A stretch of 64,000 nucleotides of DNA from Zygnema cylindricum. Its lineage: Eukaryota; Streptophyta; Zygnematophyceae; Zygnematales; Zygnemataceae. Position numbers and translations under genes: made by a program. Position 1 is the stretch's first letter, and each line of letters begins with the position of its first letter. The DNA lies in assembly GCA_037447655.1 (NCBI GenBank), contig JBBHKE010003529.1, positions 18,245-82,244 on the forward strand, written 5' to 3'. This document shows, piece after piece, positions 21,214 to 32,829 of the stretch. The notes below the pieces were generated by a model that searched no databases, had not been told where the DNA came from, and saw nothing but the letters and a program-made list of their open reading frames with translations.

Positions 21214-21548
21214 GATCATCATCATTACATCATCATCATCATCATCATTATCATGATCATCATCGTCATCATCATCATCAGCCTCATTGTCATCATCATC
21301 ATCATCTTCATCATCATCATCGACAACATTATCATCATCATCATCATCATTATCATTATCATTACATCATCATCATTATCATTATCATCATCATCTTCAT
21401 CACCATGATCATGATCGTTATCATTATCATCATTATCAACATTATCTACATCATCATCATCATCATTACATCATCAGCATCATTACATAATCATTATCAT
21501 CATCACTACATCATCATTACATCATCATCATCATCGTCATCATTATCA
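20776..21548. repeat. (TCA)n microsatellite, ~770 bp
   Basis: Nearly continuous TCA/ATC triplets with TTC, GTC and ATTA interruptions. The poly-Ser, poly-His, poly-Ile and poly-Met frames are artefacts. Confidence 0.95.
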
Positions 21549-22019
21549 GCCCATCTTTCAGTAGGAGTAGACAATGCTTTAGAAAATTAAATAACTAATA
21601 ACTACTTTTATTACATAAGAATATTGAAACTCACAACCAAACAATAATAAGGAAAGAGCACGAAACAAACAATTCCCAAACCCTGTAACATGTAATCGAA
21701 AAAGAGGTTTTCGTGTCATAATGAGCTTACCTAAAATAGAACTCCCAAATGTCGAAAAAAAACACACTTACACCTGAATAACAAAAAATACATAATGTCG
21801 TACCTATAATGACAATTACAATATATATAACATATCCAATAATATTTCTATCACATGTAAGTGATATAGTATAAAACGTTATAATACATATTTAACATAA
21901 GTAAGATTTGTAATATATTCAATAATGCACGTTATTATCTGTTTAATATATTTGAAGTAGGAGTTATATTATAAACAATGTATATGATTTTAGTTGAAGT
22001 ATAATATATGAACTACTGT
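21549..22019. other. AT-rich intergenic
   Basis: No coding signal recognised. Confidence 0.5.
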
Positions 22020-22500
22020 TACAACTACTGCTATAGTTGTACTATATACTTATAACAATTATAATAAACATAATGTAATGGTTAGATATAATTGTCATAA
22101 CATATATAACATAACAGTTAGTTTCAACTGTTATAATTACTATAATGTAAAAGTTTATTATACATATAATAATTAACATAATATAACAGTTAGATATAAC
22201 TGTTATAATATGTATAATATAACAGTTAATTTTAACTGTTAAGATAAATATAATGTAAACTGTTATAAAAAATATAATGTAATAGTTAGTTAACACTAAT
22301 ATTTAAACATTATAACAGTTAAATATAAATGTTAAAATATATATAATAAGATAGTTAGTTCTCACTATAAAAATTAACACATTATGATAGTTAGACTATA
22401 TATAATGAATAACTGGTTAAAACTCTAATAATATAACAGTTAGATTAAACCTGCTATAATATGTGTAGTATAGCAGTTAGATATAATATTATATAATTGT
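22020..22500. repeat. AACAGTTA/TAACTGTTA palindromic repeat field
   Basis: TAACAGTTAGATATAACTG and related words recur irregularly about every 50-60 bp, often as small palindromes around ATAT. Confidence 0.65.
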
Positions 22501-22971
22501 CAACCAATGTTAACCGATGTTTTATATAAAATATATTTATAATAACATTTGTTTTTTCTTAAAAAGATAATTTGGAGAGCACAAGAAGACTCAGCCGATG
22601 CTAGAGCGCTAAGCTCCACGTCCCGTCAACATTCCTTACAAGAGTTTATTTAATTCGAGATTTTTATATAAATGTTATAAAAAGAACAAAACTGAAAGTA
22701 AACAAATAAAACGTGCGGATAATCGGACTGAAAACTAAAACTGTAGATTGATGTACCACAAACATATCCAAAATAAACGGATCCCAACAAAAAAAATAAC
22801 ATATCACAACATACATTGCATCGAAACGAATAGAATATGAAACATATTGGCAGAGATGGCTGCGCAACAAACCACACTATTTAGATTCGAAGAGGTGAAA
22901 CGAAACCATTGTTGGCTTCGTGTTGAGAGAAAGAGGGAGAAACTAAGCGTATAAAAACTATGGCGGTATAC
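22501..22971. other. Intergenic
   Basis: Holds one short GC-richer island (22,575-22,630). No gene is recognised. Confidence 0.45.
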
Positions 22972-23148
22972 ATATAAATATACACATATATATATATTAA
23001 TATATATATATATATATACATTATATATAATATTGTAGATATATATATATATATTATATATATACTATATATATATTACATATTTATATATTACATATAT
23101 ATATATTATACATATATATATTATATATATATTATATATATATAAAGC

Positions 23149-23191
<43 letters not shown>

Positions 23192-23412
23192 CATATATAT
23201 AATACATATATATGTATGTATTATCGCTTTTAATACATATATATAATAATGATATATATATATATATCATATATATCAATATATATGATATAAATATGAT
23301 ATATATATATCATATATATATATGATATGTATATATATCATATATATATGATATATATATGATATATATATATATATATACATATATTTTCTCTCTCTCT
23401 CTCTCTCTCTCT

Positions 23413-23444
<32 letters not shown>

Positions 23445-23632
23445 TATCTATATATATGATATATATATCTATATATCTATATATATGATATATATATTTC
23501 TATATATATATGATAACTATATATATATATATATGATATATATATCATTATATATATATGATATATACATATATATTATATATATGTATTAAAAGCATAA
23601 TATATGTATATAATTATAATATATAAAAAAAA
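22972..23632. repeat. (AT)n tract with (CT)n island
   Basis: Long TATATA runs with ATATGATATAT interruptions and a (CT)n block at 23,391-23,412. Coding frames here are artefacts. Confidence 0.95.
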
Positions 23633-24628
23633 AAAACCGTAGAGTATGAATACATATTATACATTGTGTGGATGAAAACACGAATCCGACAAATATTCAA
23701 GCACCAATAACAGAAATTGAAAAACAAAAACGATAAAAGTAATGAAAATTGAATAAAATAACAACAATAAAAAATAGAGAAAAAAGAACACAAAACAGAA
23801 CAAGAAACCAAAAAAAAAAAAAAAAAATTATCAACAAAAGAAAAAACATGAAGAAAACCAGGTTCAATCAGAGGAACAAGGAAAACCTTTTCTCCGAAGG
23901 TTGGTAGGCTTTCGGACGAGCTTTAAGCATTAATTGGCATCACCCGCACGCAGGCGAGTTTTGTAGAAGGACAGAGGATTCGATCAGAGCTCATGAATCA
24001 ATCACAGATCGTAATCAACAGGCCTGTCTGCAAGCTCGTTCTTATCGGAGAGAGAGGGAGAGGGAGAGGGGGGAGGAGAAAAAGAAGGAGAGGGAGAGAG
24101 AGAGAGGGAGAGAAAGGAGAAGAAATGGGAGGCGGGCGACAAACAACCGAAATGTTGAAAGAACAGTCGGATTCTTGATTTCTGCGCCAATGGACGTGAC
24201 TCGGGTCAGGTTTTCTGCCGCGTAACACGCGGTAGCGCGGTTAAAATCGACGGACAGTAATAACGACGAGAAGAGCAAAAAGACAAAAGCATGCGGGTAT
24301 GTTTTTTGAAAAAGTTTCTCAATTTTTCACGGGCAGTTTTTGTGGATTCCTCCTTACCTATTCATTTTGTTATTCTTTCCTAAAAATATTGTACAGTACT
24401 ATACGGTACAGTACACGTGCAGCAAGTCGAGCGGTTGTAGAATAATAGGCGCACCTTGGAGCGGCTGTCGCAATCATTAAATCTCGGGCACTGAACAATA
24501 GTCCCGGGCGACCCAGTGCTTTGCGTTTTGGTTGCTAAGGGCCTGTCGTTTTTGTACACGCGGACCAATAAGAGCGTCACAATTAGTCGTAGGAGTTACA
24601 TGTACTCCACGTATCACTCCGTTTCCGG
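23633..24628. other. Intergenic with purine-rich tract
   Basis: A-rich to about 23,830, with a (GA)n tract at 24,043-24,125. The short minus frame 24,278-24,042 (MLFSSLLLSVDFNR) has no recognisable domain and runs into the repeat. Confidence 0.4.
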
Positions 24629-24828
24629 TACACCGTCAATCGCTATTAGAGTATATAACGCCAATTCAGTGCCCTTTTTTCAAAAAAAAAACTTGAAATA
24701 CAATTAATAACGCTATTTAAGTACGTGGACCATAATCTGCCACGTCTCACGTACTAAATTAGAATCAATAACGCTAATTGTTTTTTGACGCTATTTAATC
24801 CTTGACTCTAATAGCGATTGGCGGTGTA
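24629..24828. mobile_element. TA-flanked MITE, 200 bp
   Basis: Ends TACACCGTCAATCGCTATTA and TAATAGCGATTGGCGGTGTA form a 22-bp inverted repeat with one mismatch. The interior phrase ACCATAATCTGCCACG is shared with the copy at 34,419-34,637. Confidence 0.75.
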
Positions 24829-24960
24829 GTATATGGATATTGAGAACACGACAACGTGGCGTGATGTGACGTGATCACACGCGCAAAAATGAAAAGTACG
24901 ATATTTTACGTTACTCTACTGGTATTGATAACACGACATTTTGGCGTGACGTCAAATTTT
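24829..24960 (-). repeat. Inverted copy of the 18.56-18.87 kb dispersed repeat
   Basis: Contains ATTGAGAACACGACAACG and GGCGTGATGTGACG, the reverse complement of the repeat next to the TIR element at 18,874. It abuts this MITE at the same base. Confidence 0.6.
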
Positions 24961-25399
24961 TATGGCCTTTTATCATACCATTACAACTACGCGAAGTACA
25001 ACAAATAAATTGTACCACGTGTCTCTTTTGATTTCATCAGAATTTGAACATGACAAAGCCAATCAATACTCAAATCAATCAACGGCTCATGATCTTACAA
25101 AAAAAAATCTACAATAAATTTTCGTTGTCACCAGAGACGAATGCTACTAGAATGCTTTTTCCTTTTAGAATCTAAAAGAGCAAAGCAAAAATGACAAAGC
25201 CGCAAGGTTACAAACAGTTGAGGAAAGACAAGGGAGTTTTTTCAAACTTTATCCAAAATAGAGTTGACGCCAAGCGTAGGTAGTCGAACATCTCAAAGTC
25301 CTTCGGTCCTATCGGCATATTGACTTAACCGCCGGCATTGAAAAAGCCACCGGTTGTTGCTGAACCCTCCAAACGCGTCAACGTCAAATTCGCCATTAT
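24961..25399. other. Intergenic
   Basis: No coding signal recognised. Confidence 0.45.
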
Positions 25400-25465
25400 T
25401 GGAGGTGGATTCGCGGAAGCCATAAAATAGTACACAAGAGAAAGATCAATGCATAGGAGACCTTG
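25400..25465 (-). repeat. Copia-F LTR end fragment
   Basis: On minus it reads TTTCTCTTGTGTACTA then ATGGCTTCCGC, matching the F LTR/gag junction at 30,023-30,080. It is fused directly to family-E pol at 25,466. Confidence 0.6.
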
Positions 25466-27063
25466 CCTACTCGGCAGCCTCAGGGGAGCCTCTGACCATC
25501 CGGGAAGCCTTCTCATCACTCGAGCGGAATCACTACATTGAGGCGGCGAACGATGAAATGAAGTCAATCATGGAGGCTCACACATGGGAGCTTGTGGACC
25601 TTCCTCCAGATTGAAAAGCGATCGGCAGCAAATGGGAATTCAAGGTCAAGTTAAATCCAGATAATACCATTGAACGATACAAGGCTAGACTTCTGGCAAA
25701 GGGCTATAATCAAAAGGAAGGAATTGACTTTGAAGAACATTTTCTCCTGTTGTAAGATTTCCGACAGATAGGATTTTGCTATATCTAGCAGCTATAGATG
25801 ATATGTAAATACATCAATTTATGTAAAGACGACCTTTTTGCATGGAGAACTAGAGGAGACCATTTATATGCAGCAGCCTAAAATGTAGCACAACCAAGAA
25901 AAAATCACTTAGTATGTAAACTGCTAAAATCATTGTACGGCCTAAAACAAGCCCCGAGGCAATGGAATCTAAAACTTGATGAATTCTTAACTGGTCTAGG
26001 TTTTAAAAGGATAAGCTCTAATCACTCTGTCTATGTTTTAAAGGGTGAGGATGGAATAGTATAGAAAGCGGTATACGAAGATGATTTACTATGAGTTAGC
26101 AAATCAATAGGTGAAATTAACAAAATTAATAATGCTATAAAATCACGGTTCGAGATGAAAGACCTTGGAGAGGCAAAATATATTTTGGGTATTCAGTTAG
26201 AGAGGGACAGGGAAAATAGATTAATAAAATTGACTCAAAAAGAGGCTATAGGAAACATGTTAGATGAATATGGAATGCGGGGGGCAAAAGGATGTGTAAC
26301 ACCAATGGAGTTTCGGCATAAGTTAGAAGGGGAAGAAACGGAACCGGGTGTTATTGTCAGTAAAATTTTTGAATCAGGGGAAAATGATCCTATGACAGTG
26401 ATACTGTACAGAGAGATAGTGGGAAGTTTAATATATTTCATGAACTGTACCCGTCCGGATATTGCTACAGTAGTTGGGGTACTGAGCAGAAGTCTAGAGA
26501 ATCCGAGGAAATCTGACCGTGATGCAGCAAGAAGAGTTTTAAGATACTTCGCAAGAACCAAAGACCTCAAACTCACACTAGGCAGAGGAGAAGTGAAGCT
26601 GCAAACATGGAGTCATGCACGCTATGGCGACATGCCAAGTCCAAAATCCACCACGCGATTCGTTCTGCAAATTGGGAAAGGGACTTGCTGTTGGAGCAGC
26701 AAAGTTCAAAAGGTCACGGCACAATCGACAACGGAGTCATAATATATAGTGGCGAGCTCGGCCCTCAAAGAACTCCTATGGGTGAAATCCATGTTGCAAG
26801 AATTAGGATACATGCAGGATGGTCCACAGGTGATCTGGTGTGATAACCAGGCTGCCATTGCCATTACTTCTAACCTAAGTCACCACTTCAAAAGCAAGCA
26901 CATGTATGTAAGATTACACTTTGTAGGAGAAAATGTGTTCTCTAGAGTGATTAAATTCTGCTATTTGCCAGATGCAAAAAATGGTTGCAGATATGCTCAC
27001 TAAAGCTCTCCTTGCTCCTAAGCTGAAGTATTGTAGGGACGCATTGGGATTAAGTGAATAGTT
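25466..27063 (+). pseudogene. Copia-E pol (RT-RNase H), decayed copy E2
   Basis: The first part shows MKSIMEAHTWELVD and KLNPDNTIERYKARL (RT N-terminus), then SLYGLKQAPRQWN. The RT catalytic phrase is damaged (YEDDLL for YVDDLL). From 26,155 a 195-codon frame gives DLGEAKYILGIQLERD, VGSLIYFMNCTRPDI and RNase H segments, ending MLTKALLAPKLKYC-like before 27,060. At least six in-frame stops or shifts lie between 25,610 and 26,110, and SDAS of RNase H is SHAR. Integrase, protease and gag are missing upstream. Confidence 0.8.
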
Positions 27064-27222
27064 GAGTTGTTGCACTGCTACACTGCCATGCTGCGCTAGT
27101 CTTATAACGAGGATTTAGTGGGACTAGGTGACTTGCTAAATTGCTACGTTGCTATGCTGCGATGCTACGCTAGTTTGACATCAAAGCTGCGCTAGTATAC
27201 TAAGTCTAAAGCTGTAAGGGAG
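27064..27222 (+). other. Copia-E2 3' untranslated region
   Basis: TGCTACGTTGCTATGCTGC-like words, ending in a short purine tract (AAGGGAG) before the LTR. Matches 6,653-6,856. Confidence 0.55.
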
Positions 27223-28076
27223 TGTTGTTTTTGTAAAGCTTTAAATCTCAGCAAATTTATAGGAGGACGCAAAAATAGATCTATAGGGACACGGGTCGTC
27301 ACTTGAAGCACAGTGAAGGTTTTTGAATGGTACCGAGAACGTAGCTGCGACGTAGATAGAACAAGCGCAGCTGCGGTTATTTTTGATATGTTCAGTACGG
27401 ACGAACGCAGCTTGCGATACAACAAGACAAACGCAAATGCTGATATTGTGGTATAGGACAACGCAGTTGCTACACAACAAGACAAACCCATCTTGGGCTG
27501 TTTTTGGTATGGGACTGCGCAACTGCTATGAAGCTGCAGATATTTGAATGAGATCAGGAATTGGACTGCGCTGCTACATTTGATATGAATCCAGTCAACG
27601 GACGAGATTCATAAGAGAATAATTAAGTGACTCGCTAACAAATGTTCTACAACAGTTGGATGGATGGACCCAGACAATTGTCACTAAGCCAGGTGACAAG
27701 TATTTGAACAAATCACCCGTATAGGATTCTTAATAATATTGATTGTACATCGATAGATTAGTTTTAGCATGACTAGGAGCACTTAGACCTTAGTGGCAGT
27801 TTAGTTCTTTTGGAAGTATCTTTTAGGAACACTAGTATCGGTAGTACATCGCTATATAGTAGGACAACTGAGATCAGAGTATAAGACTTACGACGTAGAA
27901 CATTTTATGTATCTAGACTTCTAGACTGTGTAATCTGCAAACTATTTTTGGGAAACTTCTGAGTTACATATCTCAGTGTATGTTGGTTCAATTGAGCTAA
28001 AACTTTAGGAGTTATCAATCTTTGTGATATGCTATACTTTTGTATAGTTTGAAGTTGTTTGTTTTATTGTGTCAGA
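27223..28076 (+). repeat. Copia-E LTR (E2), ~854 bp
   Basis: Begins TGTTGTTTTTGTAAAGC and probably ends TTATTGTGTCA. Contains CGCAGCTGCGG-type words like E1. The 3' boundary is approximate because no clear primer site follows. Confidence 0.5.
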
Positions 28077-28330
28077 TCCGGTGAGCTGTAGAAAACAATT
28101 GTTTGATAGGATTCTTGATAAGCTTCTGTGAGTGAGATTATGTCTACTTCCACTACTACTACTGATGCTCCACCTGCCCTAGTGGTCGTAGAACAACAAC
28201 CCGTGTGAAAAACGAGTGGCGTGTTCAATGAAAGTGAAAAAATAAAGGGATCCAATGTAGCTACGAGTGCACATGGGACCACACACGTCTGTCTGTACAG
28301 GTGCAAGTGGTTAGTGATAATGGTAGTGCT
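28077..28330 (+). pseudogene. Copia-E gag start, truncated
   Basis: MSTSTTTTDAPPA and VVVEQQP at 28,141 match the minus-strand gag start at 9,142. A stop follows after about 22 codons. Confidence 0.45.
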
Positions 28331-28626
28331 ACTGGGAAATGATTAACGTGCTATTTTTCCTTGCACGCAAGCGTGACAAAAATCCAAAGATTTGTTGGAG
28401 AATGAATATAGTTCAGTTACAAGATGTGGCAAAGTACGCAAACTTTCGCTAATTAAATAACCATATCTTAAATGTCAAAGTGGAAAAAAAATTAACGCTA
28501 GCACTTAAAGCAAATATTTTTGGTGTACTATAAGATTGTAGGACGTACATAAAATCTCGTGCTACACAAAAACCTGCAATACTATTGTCTTTTCTTTCAA
28601 AAAACGTTAATATATCATTATTAAAT
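28331..28626. other. Intergenic
   Basis: Nothing recognised. Confidence 0.4.
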
Positions 28627-30049
28627 TCAGCTTTTAAGCCATAAGAAGTGGCGACTTTGACAAAAAAAAAATTTCCTAGCTAGACAAGGAACAAAAAGTA
28701 CGTTCTGAATGTGAATAGACATATTAGGGACATTTACATCGCCAGAATGAGTAGCCAACAAAATGCGGTCGTCTCCTAAACGAATTTGTATAAGAGATGA
28801 TAGAGGAGAAAGGTGAGTGAACCAATCAGATTGTGGTGAAAGGTGGTGACTAACACCAATATCTATTAGCCAATCGTCATGATTGAGATAGAAAAGCGTA
28901 CTCTTATGGAAATTGAGTATCCGGAGTGACAAAATTTGGGATATGATGGGCAACATTGTCAAATCCAAATTCTGGTGAGGGAGGGAGGACAAAAGGGGAA
29001 ACTACTGGAGTGGGATAATTAGAGGGAAGATGTGAGAAAAAAGCGGTCGACCAAGGGAGGTTAACGGAGTTTGAAGAGACATAGTGCGCTGCGGCGTTAG
29101 AAGATTGTGGAAGGGATGGAGAAGGGGAATAATGGTGAGGATAATGAAAATTTGGAGGGAAAGAGAGGTGTGGAGGGAGTGGGGAGGTGGGAAGAACTGG
29201 TGGGTTTGCATGGGCAGCGTTGGCATTCCCTCTTGTTTTAAAGGGATAAGAAGCCTCGGCTGCCTTCCGCCTTGCCAATTTTTGACAGTCTTCAACAGAA
29301 TGTCCTTTTGTTTTGCAGTAAGCACACAAAAAACGCTGCACCCCCCCAGAGTTAGTCTTTTGATTATCAGCAATAAAGGCATTTGCATCAGAGAGATTTT
29401 GAGCAGAAAAAGAGAGAAGTTTTGTCTCTTCATGCAAAAGTTTGGTACAAAGTGAGTGAAACGGAATGGATTGGTCTAGATTGTCAAACGAGGAAATGAA
29501 AGGGGAAAAGGTTTCAGGGAGTCCTCCCAAAAGGGTTGAAGAGAGGTCCTCGTCGGAAAGATGCACGCCTATCGTGGTGAATTTTCCGGCCGACAATTCA
29601 ACTGTGCTAATCCAATCCTGCATAGATTCCGACGGCTTTTTCATGGAGTTAAAAAACGCTCGTTTTTGAATTCGGCAAGCGGCCCATCCGGTTTGAATGT
29701 AAGCAGCTTGAAGAAGACTCTAAGCCTTGACGGAAGAGGAGGCTACGCGAATAAGACGAGTGCGCTCTGTAGTAAGGGACTTCACTAGGCGAGTGTGCGC
29801 ATCCTCATCCTTTTGTTTCCATGTAGCTATTGCCAACTCTTTTGTAGCTTTTTCTGCTGGTGTATCAGTAGTGGAAAGGATAGGAGGTTTTGAAATTCCT
29901 ATAAAATGGTCCCAAATCTTCTCGTGTTTGAAAAAATGCATGGCTGAAAATGACCAATCATAGAAGTTTTGGCCATGAAACTTCTAGATACTATTAGAAG
30001 TGGCATGGCTAGGCCCATAACCTATTGGAGATGGATTGGCGGAAGCCAT
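28627..30049 (-). pseudogene. Copia-F gag and protease, decayed
   Basis: Gag starts at 30,049, inside the LTR, with MASANPSPIGYG. It continues FHGQNFYDWSF and KHEKIWDHFIG, and a UBN2-like region (MKKPSESMQDWISTVE). A CCHC knuckle CAYCKTKGHSVEDC follows, then a Pro/Ser-rich linker and the aspartic protease. Two TAG codons interrupt gag (after PSHATSNSI, and after SSSVKA). The protease motif is WLIDIGVSHHL instead of DSGAS, so it lacks the active-site Ser. The frame ends before integrase. Confidence 0.75.
30011..30022 (-). promoter_or_regulatory. Copia-F primer-binding site
   Basis: Minus strand GGTTATGGGCCT, the same half-tRNA type as in families A, C and G, with the last position changed. 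Confidence 0.65.
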
Positions 30050-30597
30050 GAAATTTTACACAAGAGAAAGATCAATGCATTGGAGAGAGGAATTGATTTG
30101 TATTTAAGATGATTTCAGTAAGTGAGAAGAGTCACTTATATACAAAATATACAGTGCTAATTACCGTGGAGTCTAAACGTTCTACAATATGCTATAACAA
30201 AGAAATCCTAGTCTAGATTCTAATAAATGAATGTAAGACAAAAAAAAGATTTGACCGACGGTCAAAGAACTTTGTACGTAGAAAAGACTAGACCGACGTA
30301 TGTAATGCAAAGTACAAAAGACTGGACCTACGTATAGAAGTACAGACAAGACCAAAGTAAGTCTTCTGGATAAGACGGTCGGCAAGACTTGACCTACGTA
30401 AGAAATGAAAAGTACGGAGAAGACCACCGACACATATAATGAAAAGGTACAGATGGACAAAAAGTGAACTGACGCTAAATGACCCTTAACAACCATCGTC
30501 ATCACAATCCCCGTCGCCAAAACGCTCTTATTTTGTCGGTTAACTGACGCCGTAGTGGAAATCTTTATTTGACCGAAATTACAAAATTTCAGCAACA
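30023..30597 (-). repeat. Copia-F 5' LTR, ~575 bp
   Basis: Starts TGTTGCTGAAATTTTG (minus) and ends CCAATA at the primer site. The U3 part holds three imperfect repeats of AGACTTGACCTACGTA with following AAAGTAC (30,280-30,420), which look like enhancer repeats. Confidence 0.6.
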
Positions 30598-31484
30598 TTG
30601 CGGTTGAATATCCAATTTTCTGGGCAATTTAACAGCGAACAAAAAATCTTTCGGCGTTTGTCCGTCCTTTTTTTTATTTTATTTTTCCTAGCGTCTTAAC
30701 CTATTTTTTTTACCGCCGTAAATCAACCTTGGTTTTGGTAACCGGTCGATCCGTCCAATCGGGACGTTCAGCGTCAAGTTGTCCGCTGCAACTGAAAACT
30801 CCTACGATCTGTATCCCCTCTCTTTCGATCTCCCATCTTGTCTTCCCTCTCTTCTCCCTCTTCTCACTTCCCTTCCTCTCTCCTCTCCCTAATCAATGTA
30901 AAATATCTCACTCCGTTTTTCTTTTTCCTGCAACAGGTCACAAAAAATATAAAGTGATCAGAAGCTAATTTCATATCCGTAGCCCTCTATTCAAGTTTAC
31001 ATATTTTCCATGACATTCTTTCCGGTGCAGTTCGAATCAAAACGTTTTTGAGTTAGGTGGCACATCAAGGCAAGCACAAGCTGCGTTGGGAGACATTATT
31101 TTGTGTGGACATAGAAGTAGTGTAAGTTTATCAGTGAGTAGTACTGACCTAAAGTCATGTAGGTTTATTAATAGCGTGGATGTTTTTCGGAGGAAAATGT
31201 CGATGTATTTTTATATGACTGATGGCCATCAATAATGAAATAATTGTTTTTTTGCTTGCTATCTATTGGGGCAAAATGTAAAGGAAGAGAACAACGATCA
31301 AATTTTTATTGGCGGAAGCTGATGCTTATCCTTGCGGTATACATTGTATAGTAAGTTGTGACTGGAGGTTTCCTTTTATCTCTATCTTTTCAAAGTAAAA
31401 TTTAAAATTATTTCCATGCTTTCCAAATCTCACAAGTGGAAAAAAACTTCCCAAAACCATGGTAGAGAATGCCGGGCAACATAC
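30598..31484. other. Intergenic
   Basis: CT-rich stretch at 30,810-30,890. Otherwise no gene is recognised. Confidence 0.4.
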
Positions 31485-31556
31485 GCTACTTGTAAAGTGC
31501 TAAGGTTGCCGAAGCTGTCAGGTATACTCCCATTAAAACTAATGGAATTCAAGTAC
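31485..31556 (-). pseudogene. Orphan 72-nt leucine-rich-repeat exon
   Basis: Minus strand: acceptor ttattgcag, a 72-nt exon, then donor gtatgt. It encodes YLNSISFNGSIPDSFGN followed by LSTLQVA, one plant-type 24-residue LRR. Its 1+69+2 phase is that of the tandem LRR exons of plant receptor-like kinases. No neighbouring LRR exon or kinase domain is visible, so it is probably a gene relic. Confidence 0.5.
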
Positions 31557-31810
31557 CTGCAATAAAGTGAATGGTTTTAATGCCATAAGTGGAGACATTG
31601 GAAAATTAATATCTCCCCCTCAGGCAAATTTGAATGTAGAACAATGAGACGTGCATTTTAAAAAGCCTGAGTTTTGAGGAAAAGGGAGTGATTTAAATTA
31701 TGGGCTACTGTACCCAAAATATTGCCAAGAAGCAATTTTAGCATCGAAATATAACCATCGTGTGTACACAAATTAAGAAATCAGAAAAAAATCTATTTGG
31801 ATTTTGAGAC

Positions 31811-32031
31811 TACACCGTGTATTGCTACTTGTGTTAATAATTTTTTCGCCACTTAACACATCTTTTCTCCGTGACCACTTGTTCGATTTTCACATAGAGA
31901 TTGCCAATATAAAGGTGAGAATATTGGCTTTGAATCGCAACCGTCAGATCTATAATCCGACAAGCGTGTACGGAGAAAATATGTTTTAAGTGGCAAAAAA
32001 AACGTTTACACTAATAGCGATACGCCGTGTA
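31811..32031. mobile_element. TA-flanked MITE, 221 bp
   Basis: Termini TACACCGTGTATTGCTA and TAGCGATACGCCGTGTA are inverted repeats with a few mismatches. The interior differs from the 24.6 kb copy. Confidence 0.6.
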
Positions 32032-32502
32032 GCTTTCCAAGAAATGAAATGAAATTATTTCGCAACATTTCAGTTTTTAGCAGTTGTAGATTGAATAATT
32101 ATGAACTTAAACCTTGTGTTTTAGTAAAATTTTATAATTCATGTTGCATTTTTTCTCTGCTTTACTTCTCATCTTATCACTTCCTCTCTTCTTTTAATCA
32201 AGTAACCAAAAAGCATACTTTTTTTCCCTCTCTCGTCATAAATTGAAACCTAAATCTTAATTTACATTCAACTCTCTCTCTCACGCTGCATATTTTCTCC
32301 TCTTAACTCAAACCCTAACATACAATAAAATAATTTTCCTACAAAAAATCTTAAAAACAGTCTATATTTGCTTCTTTGACATATCGCTTCCCTAAATTCT
32401 CTCCACCTAAATGGAGATAATACCAGCCATATAAACCCCTTTAGTCACCTTGAAAGACCTATTATATCAAAATGTAACCCTCTGTGGTTCTCCTATTGGC
32501 TG
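32032..32502. other. Intergenic, 5' flank of candidate exon
   Basis: AT- and CT-rich. No TATA box is assigned. Confidence 0.35.
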
Positions 32503-32761
32503 ATGACAATCTTAGCCAATCTTTTCAGTGCTGTGACCGTTGGATTGGTCTGTGCTCACGGAGTATTCAGTATTGCGTTAACAGTCCATGTGGCACGGTT
32601 CAGTTGGAAGGTTCACAAAGAAGGTTTGTACGAGCTGGAGGGTTTTGCTGCTCCATGGCATGTGCGTGTTTTTATGATAGTTCTTGCGACAGTGTGGAGT
32701 TTTACGGAACTGTTACGGCTGCCGTTATTCCGAGACACCACGTGGCCTCTGCAGTGCTCAG
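32503..32761 (+). CDS. Candidate first exon of a multi-pass membrane protein
   Basis: An ATG at 32,503 opens about 86 codons with two hydrophobic helices: LFSAVTVGLVCAHGVFSIAL, and a second around WHVRVFMIVLATVWSFTELL followed by RLPLF. A basic loop (SWKVHKEG) lies between. It ends at a good donor (CTCAG/gtactc at 32,762). The helix pattern and Trp-rich second helix recall plant seven-transmembrane proteins, but I cannot name a family. A possible next exon follows an acceptor at about 33,057. Unlike most frames nearby it is not low-complexity. Alternative: chance frame. Confidence 0.3.
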
Positions 32762-32829
32762 GTACTCTCCACAGGTATGGCGAGTTTCTAACCGTTCGAA
32801 TACGGTAACAGGGCGGTTTCAAGTCTGAA

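Noticed and set aside
20769-21590. Long poly-Ser, poly-His, poly-Ile and poly-Met reading frames
   Set aside because: They are the six readings of a TCA microsatellite.
23359-23592. Tyr/Ile-rich 77-codon frame
   Set aside because: Product of the (AT)n and (CT)n microsatellite.
29084-29788. Plus-strand frames with Trp/Arg-rich translation
   Set aside because: Antisense of the family-F gag, which has a zinc knuckle and conserved order on the minus strand.
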